Positions 33,685 to 45,257 of a stretch of DNA of 64,000 nucleotides are shown here, in pieces. A program made the position numbers and the translations under genes. The stretch lies in the NCBI GenBank assembly GCA_037367355.1, contig CM074702.1, forward strand, positions 1,612,001-1,676,000, written 5' to 3'. The stretch comes from Neoscytalidium dimidiatum. Its lineage: Eukaryota > Ascomycota > Dothideomycetes > Botryosphaeriales > Botryosphaeriaceae. Position 1 is the stretch's first letter; each line of letters opens with the position of its first letter. A model generated the notes under the pieces. That model searched no databases. It had not been told where the DNA came from and saw only the letters and a program-made list of their open reading frames with translations.

Positions 33685-35474
33685 ATGATGCCGACAGGGG
33701 CCTTCTTCTATGACTCCAATCCAACGAACCTGGATTTGTCTGGACATCAACCGCAATTGCAACGGCCTATGCGCCGCCCGCATTCTTTCCTACAATACGC
33801 TCATGATTGCAATCTCCGGATCCAGCATCAGAACCAACTCTACCACCAGGGAAACAACGTACAACAGCAGCCCAAAGCGTCTGCTCAGTCATACCAGCCT
33901 GGAACCTCCAGTATCCCTCAGAGCTACCTTCTTGATTCCAGGTCGGCTGCTCAGAGTGTACGCGGGCATGTCGAGATCCCAGATACTAGCAAGTGTCCCA
34001 ACCCCTCAAATCCTTATGCAAATAAAGTGAGTCTTCCTAGTGATACATGCGTAAGAGAGATGTCGTCAACATGTTGAAAGGATAATCAACGAGCAGGCAC
34101 AAACTCCACCGTCGAGTGAGAGGCCGAATTGAAAACGCCTCCGCGGTACGCTTATCGTCAGCTCTACCAGTTCGCAACACCAACGATCCGCGGTTGGTGA
34201 TAGAATCGACAAGAAGACAGGCCAAGATTGTGCAAAAGTCAAATATAGAGACTTACCCGCCCACACGCAATGACATCGACCAACTGATTAGTGAAGAGAT
34301 GAAGAAAGTCCTGCCAGGGAGGACCCGCGATTAATCCTGTGGCACTGGCCAGATATCCACAGAGTCAACCTGGTCCACGAATCAGAACTTACATCCTTCA
34401 AACCCTCCAACGGCGCGCGTTTGCGTACCTTCGTTCACTATGATCGGGTTTTCCAGCAAGTCAAACTTGGGTGCTATTGCTTTGTCGACTTCTCATACTT
34501 CGCAAAATAGCATTAAGTCCTTGCACGTACGCCACTCTCCCGACGGTAAGAGCACCACTGGTTCTCGTCATGAAAATTCGAAGATTTTGCATTCTTCGCG
34601 CGACGTAGCCACCAAGTCACTGAATATACAAGCTTCTGCAAAGTTGCTTCAGCTTTCCCGTCACCCGAAACAGGCAAACTCCATGCATTTACAGAAATCA
34701 AATCCGACGGCAAATCTGAATTCCATACAGAAGCAACTTAAAGACGCAGAAAAGGCTGCTCGCCAACGTCAAGCTTCGATTGCCCCGCAATGGCAGGGCA
34801 TGGGTCCGCCTTCTAGGCTATCGTCAAGAATTAGTGTGACTCCCGCAGATAACACCTCGACGTCTTACACAAAGGCAAACGGAATAGTCACGCAATGAGA
34901 TCACATAGATGCTGATGATTACAAGCTCATCGCTGAGTGGCTTGAAGCTACCGGGTTCTACGACTCGCCGCACAGGAACAAGAAGTTAGATTTGTACTGT
35001 GCAAGGCAAGCTATTGCTAATCTGGAGAATGAACTTGACGATTCTCGCATCGGGGCTTCCACCAAACTCACTGCCGTGGCACCTCTGATCCACGAAAGCA
35101 GAGGTCCATCTAGCAAGAAGAGAAACTTCCGGTGCAACAATTTCCCGCCCCTTTTTTGCGCATGTTTCCCAGAAGAAGAAATTACAGAGACATGCCAACC
35201 GTTGACAGTCTCTGAGTTCCAGGAACTCCGGTGAGCCCGCGGCAGATGCGATTCACACTTATACCATATGGAAACATTTCGACGCAACTCGATTGCAGGT
35301 CCGTCTACTAGGTGCCATCACACGTCCGATTATGTTGGCGGGGATCGACCAAGAGAGAGCTGGTCTTCCAGAAACAATGGTCGTAATTCTTCTGTAGTTC
35401 CTGACACTCGGCTTCACCAATCCCTCCCCTCGCTCAGGTTCACGCAGTCCGGGAAGCTCGTATCATGGATCTAG
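33685..35474 (+). pseudogene. Decayed gene for a disordered fungal protein with a WLEATGFYD motif
   Basis: The segment from 33685 to 34026 encodes a Gln/Ser-rich stretch beginning MMPTGAFFYDSNPTNLDL. It ends at a good donor (gtgagt, 34027), but no acceptor restores the downstream frame. From about 34095 to 35474 one reading frame continues through TAA (34332), TGA (34896) and TGA (35232) to TAG (35472). Protein-like content is kept on both sides of each stop: VTQ-stop-DHIDADDYKLIAEWLEATGFYD, then a helix YCARQAIANLENEL and a Ser/Arg-rich tail. The WLEATGFYD box followed by a basic helix recalls, from memory, a conserved segment in several fungal proteins. The stops could derive from CpA-to-TpA changes (CAG to TAG, TGG to TGA). 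The TGA at 35232 sits in a donor-like CG/gtgagc, but the best acceptor leads to another stop. An unusual multi-intron gene is the main alternative. Confidence 0.45.
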
Positions 35475-35809
35475 TCGTGGTCTCACGGGCTATGGTGTCC
35501 ATGAGAAGCCTTACGCCTGAAATAATGACCGTTGCAGCCCCCAAAACAATGGTAATGACAAGAACGCTGATAATTTCGATCATGCTCCTTTTGGTTTATG
35601 CAAGGTGTTGCCTTGCAGAATCACAGGGAAGCCAAGGAGCTAGGAACACACCTATGGGCTCTGGTAAAGGTAGATGCATAACTATCAAATGGCTTAGTCA
35701 TGTGCGTGTTAATAATGATAAACGCATTTTGGCCATATGAATGGATTGATCAACCCTCACCAGCGTCGAACCAAGCGAAGGCTTCCTTCTCTGCCACTCC
35801 ACCCTTCGT
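35475..35809. other. Short intergenic stretch between convergent units
   Basis: Contains further traces that may be the tail of the decayed gene (HAPFG-like stretch near 35580) broken by stops. Nothing else. Confidence 0.35.
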
Positions 35810-36786
35810 CTAAGCTGCCGTGTCCTTACCATTAAGCCACATACGGGAGTAATCAACACCACTGTACTCCCAGCCCAACTCCTCAAACAGCTCCACAGCC
35901 TCAGGATTCTCTCCCCACACCTCAGCAATCAGCGTCTTGCCTTGAGATGCTGGTTCCGTGGCCTTAATCTTCTTCATGACGTTGAGCAGGAGCGCTTTAG
36001 CACCGTCTTTCCTGGCCGCATACAGCGGGCCAATGCGGTAGCCATGCTCGCAGGACCTGACAAGAACGAATCCCTTAATTTCCCCGCCCTCGCCTTCGAT
36101 CGCCGCGCCCCAAGCGTCGGGCCGGGATGCCAACAGCTCTTCAGTCCACAGATGCACCCGCTTCAATCCGCTGACTCTCTCATCCGCCGCCACAAGCGCC
36201 GCCGGTTTGACGTCGGTCAGCGGTTTCAAGCGCGTCGGCTCCTCGACTCTCTCCGCCACCTCCTCCGCGGGCACGGCTAACTCTTCGATCGCCCTGGTCA
36301 CCATCAGCTTCACGCGCCCCTTCTCGACGAAGCCGCGCCGCCCGTACGTCGGGACCTGCTGCAGCACGCCGTCGAGGCCGACGTGCTCGACGCCGCGCTG
36401 CTTGAAGACGTCGAGAGCGGCTTGGAAGAGGAGGCGGCCGCCGCCGGTGCCACGGTAGGCCTCCTCGACGACGAAGAAGCCGACCCAGCCGGTCCTGTTG
36501 GGGTAGATGATGGGAAGGATGAGGCCGACCGGTCTCGGCTCGCTTTCGGCGTGGGAAGAGGTGGGCTGGTGGGTGAGGACGAGGTAGTTGCCTTGGGAGG
36601 AGTGCCAGTGCGTGGAGTGGTCTTTGTCGGAGCGGTTCTGTCCGGCCGGTTTTGAGATATTGTTAGGAATGAGGAGGATTGGAGGTGCCTTACCCAACCC
36701 AGTGATTGCATGTGTGGCCACCAGAGCGCGTAGACCTCGTCGGAGCCTTTTGGCGGTCGTACGCTGAAGCCACTTCGGCCTGCCAT
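35810..36786 (-). CDS. GNAT-family N-acetyltransferase with a second GNAT-like half
   Basis: 306 aa in two exons, 36786-36694 and 36637-35810, with a 56-nt intron (gtaagg..gacag). Exon 1 encodes 31 residues ending PHMQSLGW and joins in frame to NRSDKDHSTHWHSSQGNYLVLT. The first GNAT domain (about 1-150) has the acetyl-CoA loop in VEEAYRGTGGGRLLFQAALD and the late strand GRRGFVEKGRVKLM. The second half (about 190-305) has GFVLVRSCEHGYRIGPLYAARKDGAKALL and ends in a WGENPEAVELFEELGWEYS element. That matches the YitH/acetyltransferase-18-like two-domain layout. Transfers acetyl from acetyl-CoA to an unknown amine. No targeting signal. The distance from the first ATG to the domain is normal. Confidence 0.83.
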
Positions 36787-38873
36787 GTTTGGTGATGAAT
36801 GGGAGGAAAATGTGGAGAAGATACTGGGGGGATGCTTTGGCTGTGAAGAAGTGTCAGCGCGGTCCGGAAGCAGCCTTCAATACGTTCATGAACAATCCTA
36901 GAGTAACCAAAGTAGTGTTCAGAGAGTGCCGAAAAGTCTCGACCAGATGATGGTGCTATTGGTGGACACGGCCTTGTACGAATGCTTGGAAGCCTCTGCG
37001 ATGATTGACGATAGACCGTGTCCAAAGGCATTCATAGTGAGATGACGTAGCCGCCCGAACGCAAATGTTCAAAGATAACGAGGTCTGGAGGACGGCGTTG
37101 ACTGCCCAAAACAGTCCTCATTGCAACACTGTGCAATCGACCTCGGAGAAATGATTCTTATGGAGCAGGCATCACGCTCTAGGCTAAAGGATTTGCAAAG
37201 CCGGTGTATCGGCTTGAACGCATCACGCTTACCTTTAGAAGGTTGCGTACTCACGACGCGCCGTCCAGATGCATTCGCTGAACGTTGTGGCGGCCAACTC
37301 GCCGGAGTCGCTAGAAGCTTAGTATCGCAGCGCAGCTCGATCTTATCAAAGGTCCGGCGAGGGGGATATGAGCGGTTGCGCGTACTTCGCAAATGTTGTT
37401 GCGAGATGTCAAGTGCGGGGCAGGGTTGCGTGCTCTTCCGGAGAAGCGGCGCGACTCCGAACTACGCAAGGGCTTGTGTCGAACTGGTCTGCTGACACAA
37501 GGGGGTAATCAATAGCATGCTTACTCCTGTCGATTGCCATGACTGCTTCAACTGCTTATATACGACGCTGCTGTGTCCGGAAGAGTTGTTTCATTTTGTC
37601 TTGGAGGAAGCGCAAAGTCGTTGCCGGCCCCGCCTTCCTCTTTCGATGATGGTCTGGGAACTCCCGGATATCTCCCGGATAAGATATCGCGGTGTGACTT
37701 CGTTGCCTGAGGCAAAGAATCGAAGCCAGCGCGAGGCTTGCACAGCCTCCGCTCTAAGATCCTTTCGAATCCTTCCCCACCGACTGGATGTACATATACC
37801 GTCGATGCCAAAGCCAACTGTACGTGATTTCCACTATCAGCTCCACATGCGCTCGGTCCTACGAGCCAGCGCGGCGCCGGACAGCGCCAACACACAAACA
37901 CTTGGTCATCATACCACCCAACACCAACCGGAGGAGACGAGATCGTCAGGCGAGCTCTCACATCTTGAGCCGCGAGGTGCGCGCCAGTCAGCATGAACCT
38001 CGGCTTCTGCCATCGTTGCAGCATCATCACCGTCATCTCCCTGATCGCAGCTGATGGTTGCAGCTGATAGCAAAGCGGAGGATCGGAAGGAACCAGTGGA
38101 GTTGTTCACCCTCAAATCTAGCACACAGTCATATCAAAGAACTTGAATGTCCCGGAAGGATTCCCGCGGCAAGCCTGCTGCAGCCACGCACTGGCAACAA
38201 CGGATGCAGAGACGAGCACCAGCTATAACGAGAAATCGCAGCTAGAGATGCCGCCGTTTGGGCCGCCACAGCGGCTGCCACCAACTTGACCGCCTTTTGC
38301 CATTCGACCACCAGCGGCCGCCGTCCACAATGCACGTGAACACTCTACATGCATGCGTGCATGCCTGCCTGACTGTGAACCAACCCGCAGAAATCCCCCC
38401 ATCGCCAGAGTCCCCGAGCCCCGTGCGCACGCATGCCGTTCAGCAGCAACACGAAAGACACCACGTACCCCCAACGTTGAGCTGTGGCTCCACTCTTTCC
38501 GCAAACGGCCGTTGCTGACAACCGAGAGCGACAGCGCAAGGCTTGATTTAGGCTTGTCTCACTCACTCTCCCCTCCCCCGTCTCCACTGTGGCTTGAATC
38601 CTCGTCGTGCAAGCCTTTGTGCCTTCCCTTCCGCTCATTATTGGCGATGCCCTGTCCCTTTTGCAGGTCTCGGTTTGGTTCCTCCTTTCCCGCTTAAACG
38701 AACGGATACGGACCAGATCCTTGGATGACACTCCCGACGCAAGGCTGGACCCTACTGATTAGCCCGTAGCATCCTTGTCTTAAATTCTGCCTAGTTGTGG
38801 AAGGTGATTACGGGGTAAAGCGAGACGGAAATAAAGGAGAGTTGGATAGGTGGTTACACTACATGGTAGGAAG

Positions 38874-38897
<24 letters not shown>
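38874..38897. repeat. (GT)12 microsatellite
   Basis: Perfect dinucleotide tract of twelve GT units, followed by a purine-rich GAGAGGGAGG stretch. Confidence 0.95.
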
Positions 38898-38906
<9 letters not shown>

Positions 38907-39107
38907 GGAGGTGCTACTGCTATGCTACTGTGCGCGTGCAAGGATGGACCGTGGTAGTGTGCTGGGGGCGTCGCATGAAAAATGGTGCTGACCGGTAGGT
39001 TTCCCGGGGAGGGGGCCGCCACGCCGATCGCTATGCCCTGGCTGAGGGGCTTGGTAGGCTGTGGATAAGGAGCTATCGGCCGGGATCTGGTACAGTTGGT
39101 GGGTAGC

Positions 39108-39126
39108 AGAGAGAGAGAGAGAGAGA
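39108..39126. repeat. (AG)9 microsatellite
   Basis: Perfect AG tract of about nine and a half units, ending at AAAGAAG. Confidence 0.9.
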
Positions 39127-40124
39127 AAGAAGCTAATACAACCCCCAGACGGAGAAACGGAGCGGAGTGGCTGTGTTGCGGAAAAGTTTTGCTCAGCTTC
39201 CCGCGCCTGCAGGACGCAAAGTAACAATGGCGATCATCGTCCGCCCAGCGAAAGGAAGGGGAATGCCTTGGGCGAGGCAAAGCCTTGTGAGGGCGCTAAT
39301 TTTCAGAGCGGGCCAACGAGTGGCTCTTAGACCGTCGTGCTGTTGCAAGGTCAGTAAGCCACATGAGAAACGTCTCCAGCAAGAGCGGCCAACTGGTCGC
39401 TCTTCAGGGATACGTGCCTAGGCTATCAGACCTGACCCCTTTCCGCAAGTTTTTCATATGCTAGCAAAAAGCTCGTGACCATGCTCTGGACAATACGATG
39501 TCGAATTTGCGCTTTGAGAGGATCTCAATTGATTTTGTTTTATCTGTTCCAGCATGATCCAGGACCAATGCCGTCGACAACAGCTGGCTGAAGCTGCGGC
39601 CACGAAAACCTAGTATATCCCGCGGATTCCGCCTTCCATGCCATTCCATGCTATGCCATGCCATACCGTGCATCTCTTTACTCGCCTCTAAATGATGCAA
39701 GAGAAAATGAAAATTAGATCCTGAAGCCCCGCAAAAACACCAATGCCACCATGACCATGATCGACCATGGTATGTAAACGCCGTCCCAATGCAAGTGCTG
39801 AATGAAAATGAAAAGCACGACCATCCAGTGGCTTCGTGCGACAGGAGGGGATGCGTAAGTCGAAGGAGAAACCCGCCAGTAGACTCAGTCCAAGTCGTGT
39901 CGCTGTCATCCACATCGTTTCGTTCCTTCATTCTTCGTCGTTCGTCTCTTTCAGACCCCGGTCGTCGCTCATACGAATGATAGTGCTCAGACGCTCCGCT
40001 CATGCTCGCTCGAAGAACAGCAGTAGAACCAAGTGAAAGGAAATGCGATGGATGATCCAATAGACCCGACAGAGTTAGCCAAAAACGATGTCTTCAGCCT
40101 TGCAGATCTTTTGGCGTTCTCTGC

Positions 40125-41279
40125 TTAAACGCGGCCACTAGCGGTGCCCAGGATGCGAGCAAAGAAGCCTCCACTCGTCTTGGGCTTTTTCGCCGGCTTC
40201 TCGCAATCCGCGAGCTGTTGGTCCATCGGAAGGGGGAGGTTGGTGTGGTACATGGCCTTGTACGCTTTAGGAGGCGCCTGTGGCATGTGCACTACTGCAG
40301 CACCTGTGGCGCTGTCATAGCGTTGGACCGACGGCATTTCCGACTGATAGATGGAGCTAGGTGTCGATTCGGTGCTGCTTGATAGATCTGAGTGCGACGA
40401 GGCAGCCGAGCCAGAACGTTGTGGTGGCGAGAGCGACGGCACCCGCGATGACGACCGCGAAGTACTGCTGGTGGACGGGCGGCTCGTGTCGAGACGATAC
40501 CTCGAGTAGAGGTTCATGCTGTGCTCGGTGGGTGGAGTAATGTTGCCATTCTTAATCTGATGGGCGCAGTACTCGAAAGTAACAGAGTGGCCATGTTCGT
40601 GATAGTAGGTTTGTAGCTCACGGATCTGCTTGATCTTCTTGAGATGCTGAGCCTTCTCGGCTTGGCGGACCTGGTAGTCGCGGATGGGGGCGAGGAAGGG
40701 CTCCAAATGGAAGTAGAGGTCATCCTGGTTGATGCGGAGATCCCAGTCCAGAAGGAAGAGGAGCTGCTTCTCCATCAGGTTGACCTCGGTAAGCGAGAAG
40801 CCGAAATGCTCGAAGCCGCGGACGGTGCTGTAGCGCGCCCAGTGCTTGTTCTTCGGTGAGGAGTCGTTCAGGTTCTTCGCTGCCAAAATGAGAGAGGCGA
40901 GGAAGATGCGGTGAACGGTGCAGCGCATGCCCTTGGCAACCGGGGGGAGGCGTGCCTTGAGCCTGGCCAAGTAGACGAGAGAGCTCATTAGAGTGGCAAC
41001 ACCAACGTGGGATTTGTCAACGAGGGAGGTAATGAAGGCTTCTACCGAAGGCAGTGCGGGCTCACGACCAAAGCCCTGGGCGTGGCCCTGGGGAGGAGTG
41101 GCAGGAGGCGTGGGCGGAAGGTTCTTGTTGACGTTGGCCTGTTGCTGGGTAGACTCGCAGCGAATGACTTCTGATGCCTTCCGTGCCAGGTAGGCAATCA
41201 TCTCCTTGGATACAGGGAGCTGGATGAAGTAGTCGAGGGCAGCAGCATTCTGCTCGGGGGTGGCGGAGTAGGAAACCAT
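40125..41279 (-). CDS. Pcl/PHO80-type cyclin (G1/S-specific cyclin)
   Basis: Single-exon gene for 384 aa. The cyclin box covers about residues 78-188: LPSVEAFITSLVDKSHVGV, TLMSSLVYLARLK, GMRCTVHRIFLASLILAAKNLNDSS, HWARYS, FSLTEVNLMEKQLLFLLDWDLRI. This is the PHO80-like form that pairs with a Pho85/PHOA-type kinase; it is closest to Pcl1/PclA cyclins. Residues 280-330 are Ser/Pro-rich (SRPSTSSTSRSSSRVPSLSPP) and look like a PEST-type destabilising tail, fitting a periodically degraded G1 cyclin. The ATG at 41279 is used because the longer frame above it starts at TTG. A very long GC-rich upstream region (next gene 4 kb away) suggests a long leader or complex promoter. Confidence 0.9.
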   Translation of the reverse strand: MVSYSATPEQNAAALDYFIQLPVSKEMIAYLARKASEVIRCESTQQQANVNKNLPPTPPATPPQGHAQGFGREPALPSVEAFITSLVDKSHVGVATLMSSLVYLARLKARLPPVAKGMRCTVHRIFLASLILAAKNLNDSSPKNKHWARYSTVRGFEHFGFSLTEVNLMEKQLLFLLDWDLRINQDDLYFHLEPFLAPIRDYQVRQAEKAQHLKKIKQIRELQTYYHEHGHSVTFEYCAHQIKNGNITPPTEHSMNLYSRYRLDTSRPSTSSTSRSSSRVPSLSPPQRSGSAASSHSDLSSSTESTPSSIYQSEMPSVQRYDSATGAAVVHMPQAPPKAYKAMYHTNLPLPMDQQLADCEKPAKKPKTSGGFFARILGTASGRV

Positions 41280-44200
41280 ATTGAAAGAATGTGTCGTGCT
41301 CGGAAGAAGGCCGTTCAAGCTGGAGGTCGAGTGGTGCTTGGTAGAGCTGGAGCCCGAGGAGCGTCGGTGTTGATATCCGAAGCGGCACAATAGGTTATTG
41401 TCCCAGTGCGTCGGCACACAATAGGTATTGTGTGAGAGAGGTAATTGGTGGGATAGGCCTATTGTTCTCTTGTCTGGAGTGATCACCGGGCAGGCGCGGA
41501 GCAATGGCAGGACGGCGGCGATATTAGATTAAGGCCTCTTGTCAGGTGAAGAAGAAAGGCCAACGACGGAATAGATGCAATTAGATTCGCAAGGCTCCCC
41601 GACCGGCAGAAAGCGCTTCGTATGATTAGCTGTAGATGGAAGGGAGACCCGAAGCGGAAAGGCGCAGCCGTCTTGGTGGGCGGAGGGGCAGACTGCAGGG
41701 TTGAATTTCGCCGAGGGCTGAGGCTGTGGAAAAGAAGGAAGGATGATGCGGCGGGGCGGAGCTCCAACAACCAGGCGGAGTCTGCGGCGGAAGAGAGGGA
41801 AAACAAACGGAAAAGAGGGAGGATGAGGCGGTTGGTGAGGTTGGAGTGATGGCCGCAGCTCACACGGCGCACTCGAGTACTTATGTTCTGTGTGGTCGCG
41901 CGCGTCGCTGGCGAGAGCAGGGCCTCGCTGGAGTCCTGGGGTGGGGGTCGGGCGCGGGCGACGATTGGCTGTGGAGAGTCTACACGCGCAGCAGCCCTGG
42001 GCGGCGCCAAAGAGCAGCGGGCGGCAGATCGGACAAAGTGACAGGCTGTCGAGCTGTTTCAGGCTGTGCGCTTGAGCCCGTGTTTCAAGCTTCCTGGGCG
42101 CGCAGCCAGTCCTCGTCGTCCGTTTGCAGCGCCCTCGACCGAGTCTGCCGTGCTGTTTCGCGAGCGCGCCCACTCAGCGCATGCAAGGTCGCTGCGAGCT
42201 GCCGGGCGGACAAAGGGCCGTCCAAGCCAGGAGGTGTGTCGGATGATGGTCGCTGTCGGCCTGTCACTCGGCTGCAGAGCGGCGCGGCTGACTGAGTGAG
42301 GCTTGGCTGGTGCTGCACGGCGTGGCGCTAGCTATGTATGTTCGTCGACAGACGGCGGTATGCCGGGCCAGGTGGTGTTGAAGTCGGCTGGGTGCCTGTA
42401 CCTGGGGCGATGGTACACTGGGTGAGTGGGTGAGGGCGGCGGTGGTGACGGTGGTGCCTGACAGTGCGGGCTGACGGCAGCGAGGCATACACGTGCGAGC
42501 GAGCGACGAGTGGTGGCCTCGAAAGTTGTGAGGAGGCAGGAAGCTACGGCAGGTGAAGGTGAAGGCCGGCCCGCACGCGACCGCTGGGTGTATTTGAGCA
42601 GCGTGCTGGAGGCGCGGCGCGGGCGGAGGGCTGGGCCCTTGGGTCGCCATCGCCTGCTCCCCTTGGTTACGACGCTGTATAGCGTGGTGGTGGGGGCGTC
42701 CGCGCAGCGATTTCCCAGCCTCCCCTCTGATCGGCCGAAGAACACGACGGGCTCGACGATAGACACGTACAGGGTCGAGTGGCGGAGTGGCTGAGAGAGG
42801 GTCGCCAAGGCCAACTGGCAGGCGTCTGGTTGGTGGAGCGCGGGCCGACAGCTGTTCTGCCAGCCTGGGCCCGGCCACATCCTCCACCACGCGAGCATTC
42901 TCCGCCAGCCCGCCCGTGGCTCGACAATCTGGATCCCCCCCCTACAGCACTCCTCTCCTTCCGCATGCGACCGCCTCTGTCCTGAGTCCATTGTTCTAGG
43001 AGGACGTAGCAGCTGCTCAAGCCCGCGTCCTTGCCTTGCTGTCGAGCCCGCGCCGGCTGCTGGCGGGTCGCGGTGCGCCGCCTGTCCGCTGCGTGGCAGT
43101 GCCCGAGACATCATAGACCACACGGCGACTTGTTGCTGATCATCTCCCCCGTTGATCGCGCGCCCAGCTCACAAGGGCCCCTCGGCCCCAGCACGCCAGC
43201 CCTTCCCCATGCCGCTGTGCCTGCGCCTGCTCGACTCGCCTGACCTGCCGCAGCCGGACGCGAGCAGCATGCAGCACCCCGGCCAGGACTTTTGGCTTGC
43301 GCCGCCCGACGGTGCAGCCAGACGTTACAGAACGCGCTGCACAGCCTGCACATCCCCTCGCCTGCTTGTCGATAATATACAATAGCAGCGTAAGCCGCAA
43401 CCCTACCCGTCGCAGCCGTCGTCGCCGGCATCTCGCACGTAAGGCCGTCAGGCGTTCGTGCTGCGGCGCGAGACACGAGCCGTGCGAGTCGTCGACCAGT
43501 TGCCACGCCCGAATCCAGCATGTCGACCGACCAACCCAACCAACTACATCATCGCTGAGAGGCTCATCCATAGCAGCAGCTCTGCAACCCCATCATCATT
43601 TCCAGCTGCAAGCCACCCTGCAGCCGAACCAGCCTCCGCGCACGCAATCGGCCGCGTCGCAGCCCACGCCGCCCACGCCGCCCCCTTCGTCTGCCTGCAC
43701 CGTCGCCGTAGATTGCTCCAGTCGAGCAGCCTTGTCCCCACCAATCTTGGCTTCTCCAGATCCCGGATCTGCTGCGCCCGTCCGACCACGGCTCAGCGGC
43801 AAACGCACGCATTGACGGCCATGATGAGCCGCTTCCCAGAATATCACGGCGATATGCCCGTCGCCTGGACCGGCCGCGGGGAGGCCTGGAATTGCGTGCA
43901 GACGGCTGGTCCCACGAAAGATAGCCGCCCGCTCAAAGGCAGGGTCTGGTGCGCCCGGCGCTTGCTCACACAGCCATCCCAGGCCCCTCATTTGCTGACC
44001 ATGGCCTCTAACAAGGACGAATCCAGGCACAGCTCCGCCGGGCGGCTCTGTAAATTGACGGCTCCCTAGTATTTCCCATTTCAGACCCTTCCTTCGACCA
44101 CGAGTTTCTAGAAGCTCATGTTGAAACGCACCCGTTTCTGGCAAAGCCGCCCTGAGGCGAGAAACAAAGGTTTGTTTGAAACGAGAGTCCTTCGCCTCAG

Positions 44201-45257
44201 CGGCTACTGCATTGGTCGTCTTACAGCGAGTCCCGCATCCATGTGCATGCTGAGTAGCAGGCAATGCAGAACTTCGCAACGGATGCAGCATCCCCCGCAT
44301 GCGAAATGCGCGACTCAGCATCACTAAGCGCCCGCTCCACCTCTCGCACCGACTTTTGGCCTGTCTTTTAAGCAACCGGCAGCGGCACGCATTGACGGTC
44401 CTGCTGTCCATGCAAGCTGTAATATGCAACCGTACAGCAGCCTCTTTGTGCCGGCGTACAGCAACTTTCATCCGTTGGCGACCGAGTATTTTTGGAGTTG
44501 CTGTTCCACCCACTTTGGCGCCTGGGTAATTTGCTTCTTTCTTCTTCAGATGCTCTATACGATCCTCGGGCGGATTCTTTCAACTCTTTCAACGGTGCCC
44601 ACATCAACACGATGGCAATCCGCACGTCCTTCATCAGACCATGCTCATCATGCTCCGCCATCCACGTGTTTTCTCCTTTCACCGCAATGGGACGCCGTGC
44701 CACTCACACCGCAACTCTTCCAGCGCATCGACACGCGCATCAGCGGATCAACTGCTATACCATATGTGCACAAACCAGTCTTTTATTGATAAACCCAGAC
44801 CTTCCCAACCTCTCTATGCGACAACTATCCACCTTTCTTGCAGAGCCCTACTCGTGCCAATGACGAAGATTTAGGTCGCGTCGAGCACCCCCGGCGTATG
44901 AACTTTGCCGACGAGAATGAAGAATGGAACCAGAATATGGAGAGATCGCTCAATCGCGCGGGGTATTTTGTGGTGAGAAGAGACGCCCTAGAACCGCTGA
45001 GATACCAGACCATAGAGCGCCAGGGAAAAGAATAGATAAGTCAGAAAGGAAAAGAAAATAATACAGTAAGTCCCGAAAATGACGCCTGTCCATAATGCCA
45101 CCCACTTCCAACTCCAACGAATCCAATTCGAAAACTCCGATACAGGAAAAAGACGTTTAGGAATGCCCGCGCGGTTCGAGCGACGACGATGCATGGCGAT
45201 AAGACTGGTGGTCCGCCAATGACTACGCATAGTATCCCCCGCTCTTGAGTGACGCCT
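41280..45257. other. 4-kb GC-rich upstream region of the cyclin gene
   Basis: No gene is supported. Long frames on both strands at 42300-44500 arise from the GC-rich, Arg/Ala/Pro-coding composition, and they overlap one another antisense. A 13-nt motif CACGCATTGACGG occurs twice (near 43805 and 44384). Probably promoter and 5' leader of the cyclin gene. Confidence 0.4.

Larger units (their letters stand above)
36787..40124. other. Long intergenic region with simple repeats
   Basis: 3.3 kb between two minus-strand genes. It holds a (GT)12 tract at 38874-38897 and an (AG)9 tract at about 39108-39126. Shadow frames are numerous but none has a motif or a sensible splice structure. Nothing gene-like seen. 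Confidence 0.45.

Noticed and set aside
35231..35298. Intron that would remove the TGA at 35232 in the decayed gene
   Set aside because: The borders look good (gtgagc..gcag), but the joined frame meets a TAG three codons later, so it does not rescue the gene.
42778..42795. tRNA A-box-like GTGGCGGAGTGGCTGAG
   Set aside because: No matching B box (GGTTCGANNCC) or acceptor-stem pairing lies downstream within tRNA length.
43596..44513. 305-codon minus-strand frame in the GC-rich region
   Set aside because: Composition-driven. It overlaps a plus-strand frame of similar length, has no recognisable domain and no supporting splice structure.
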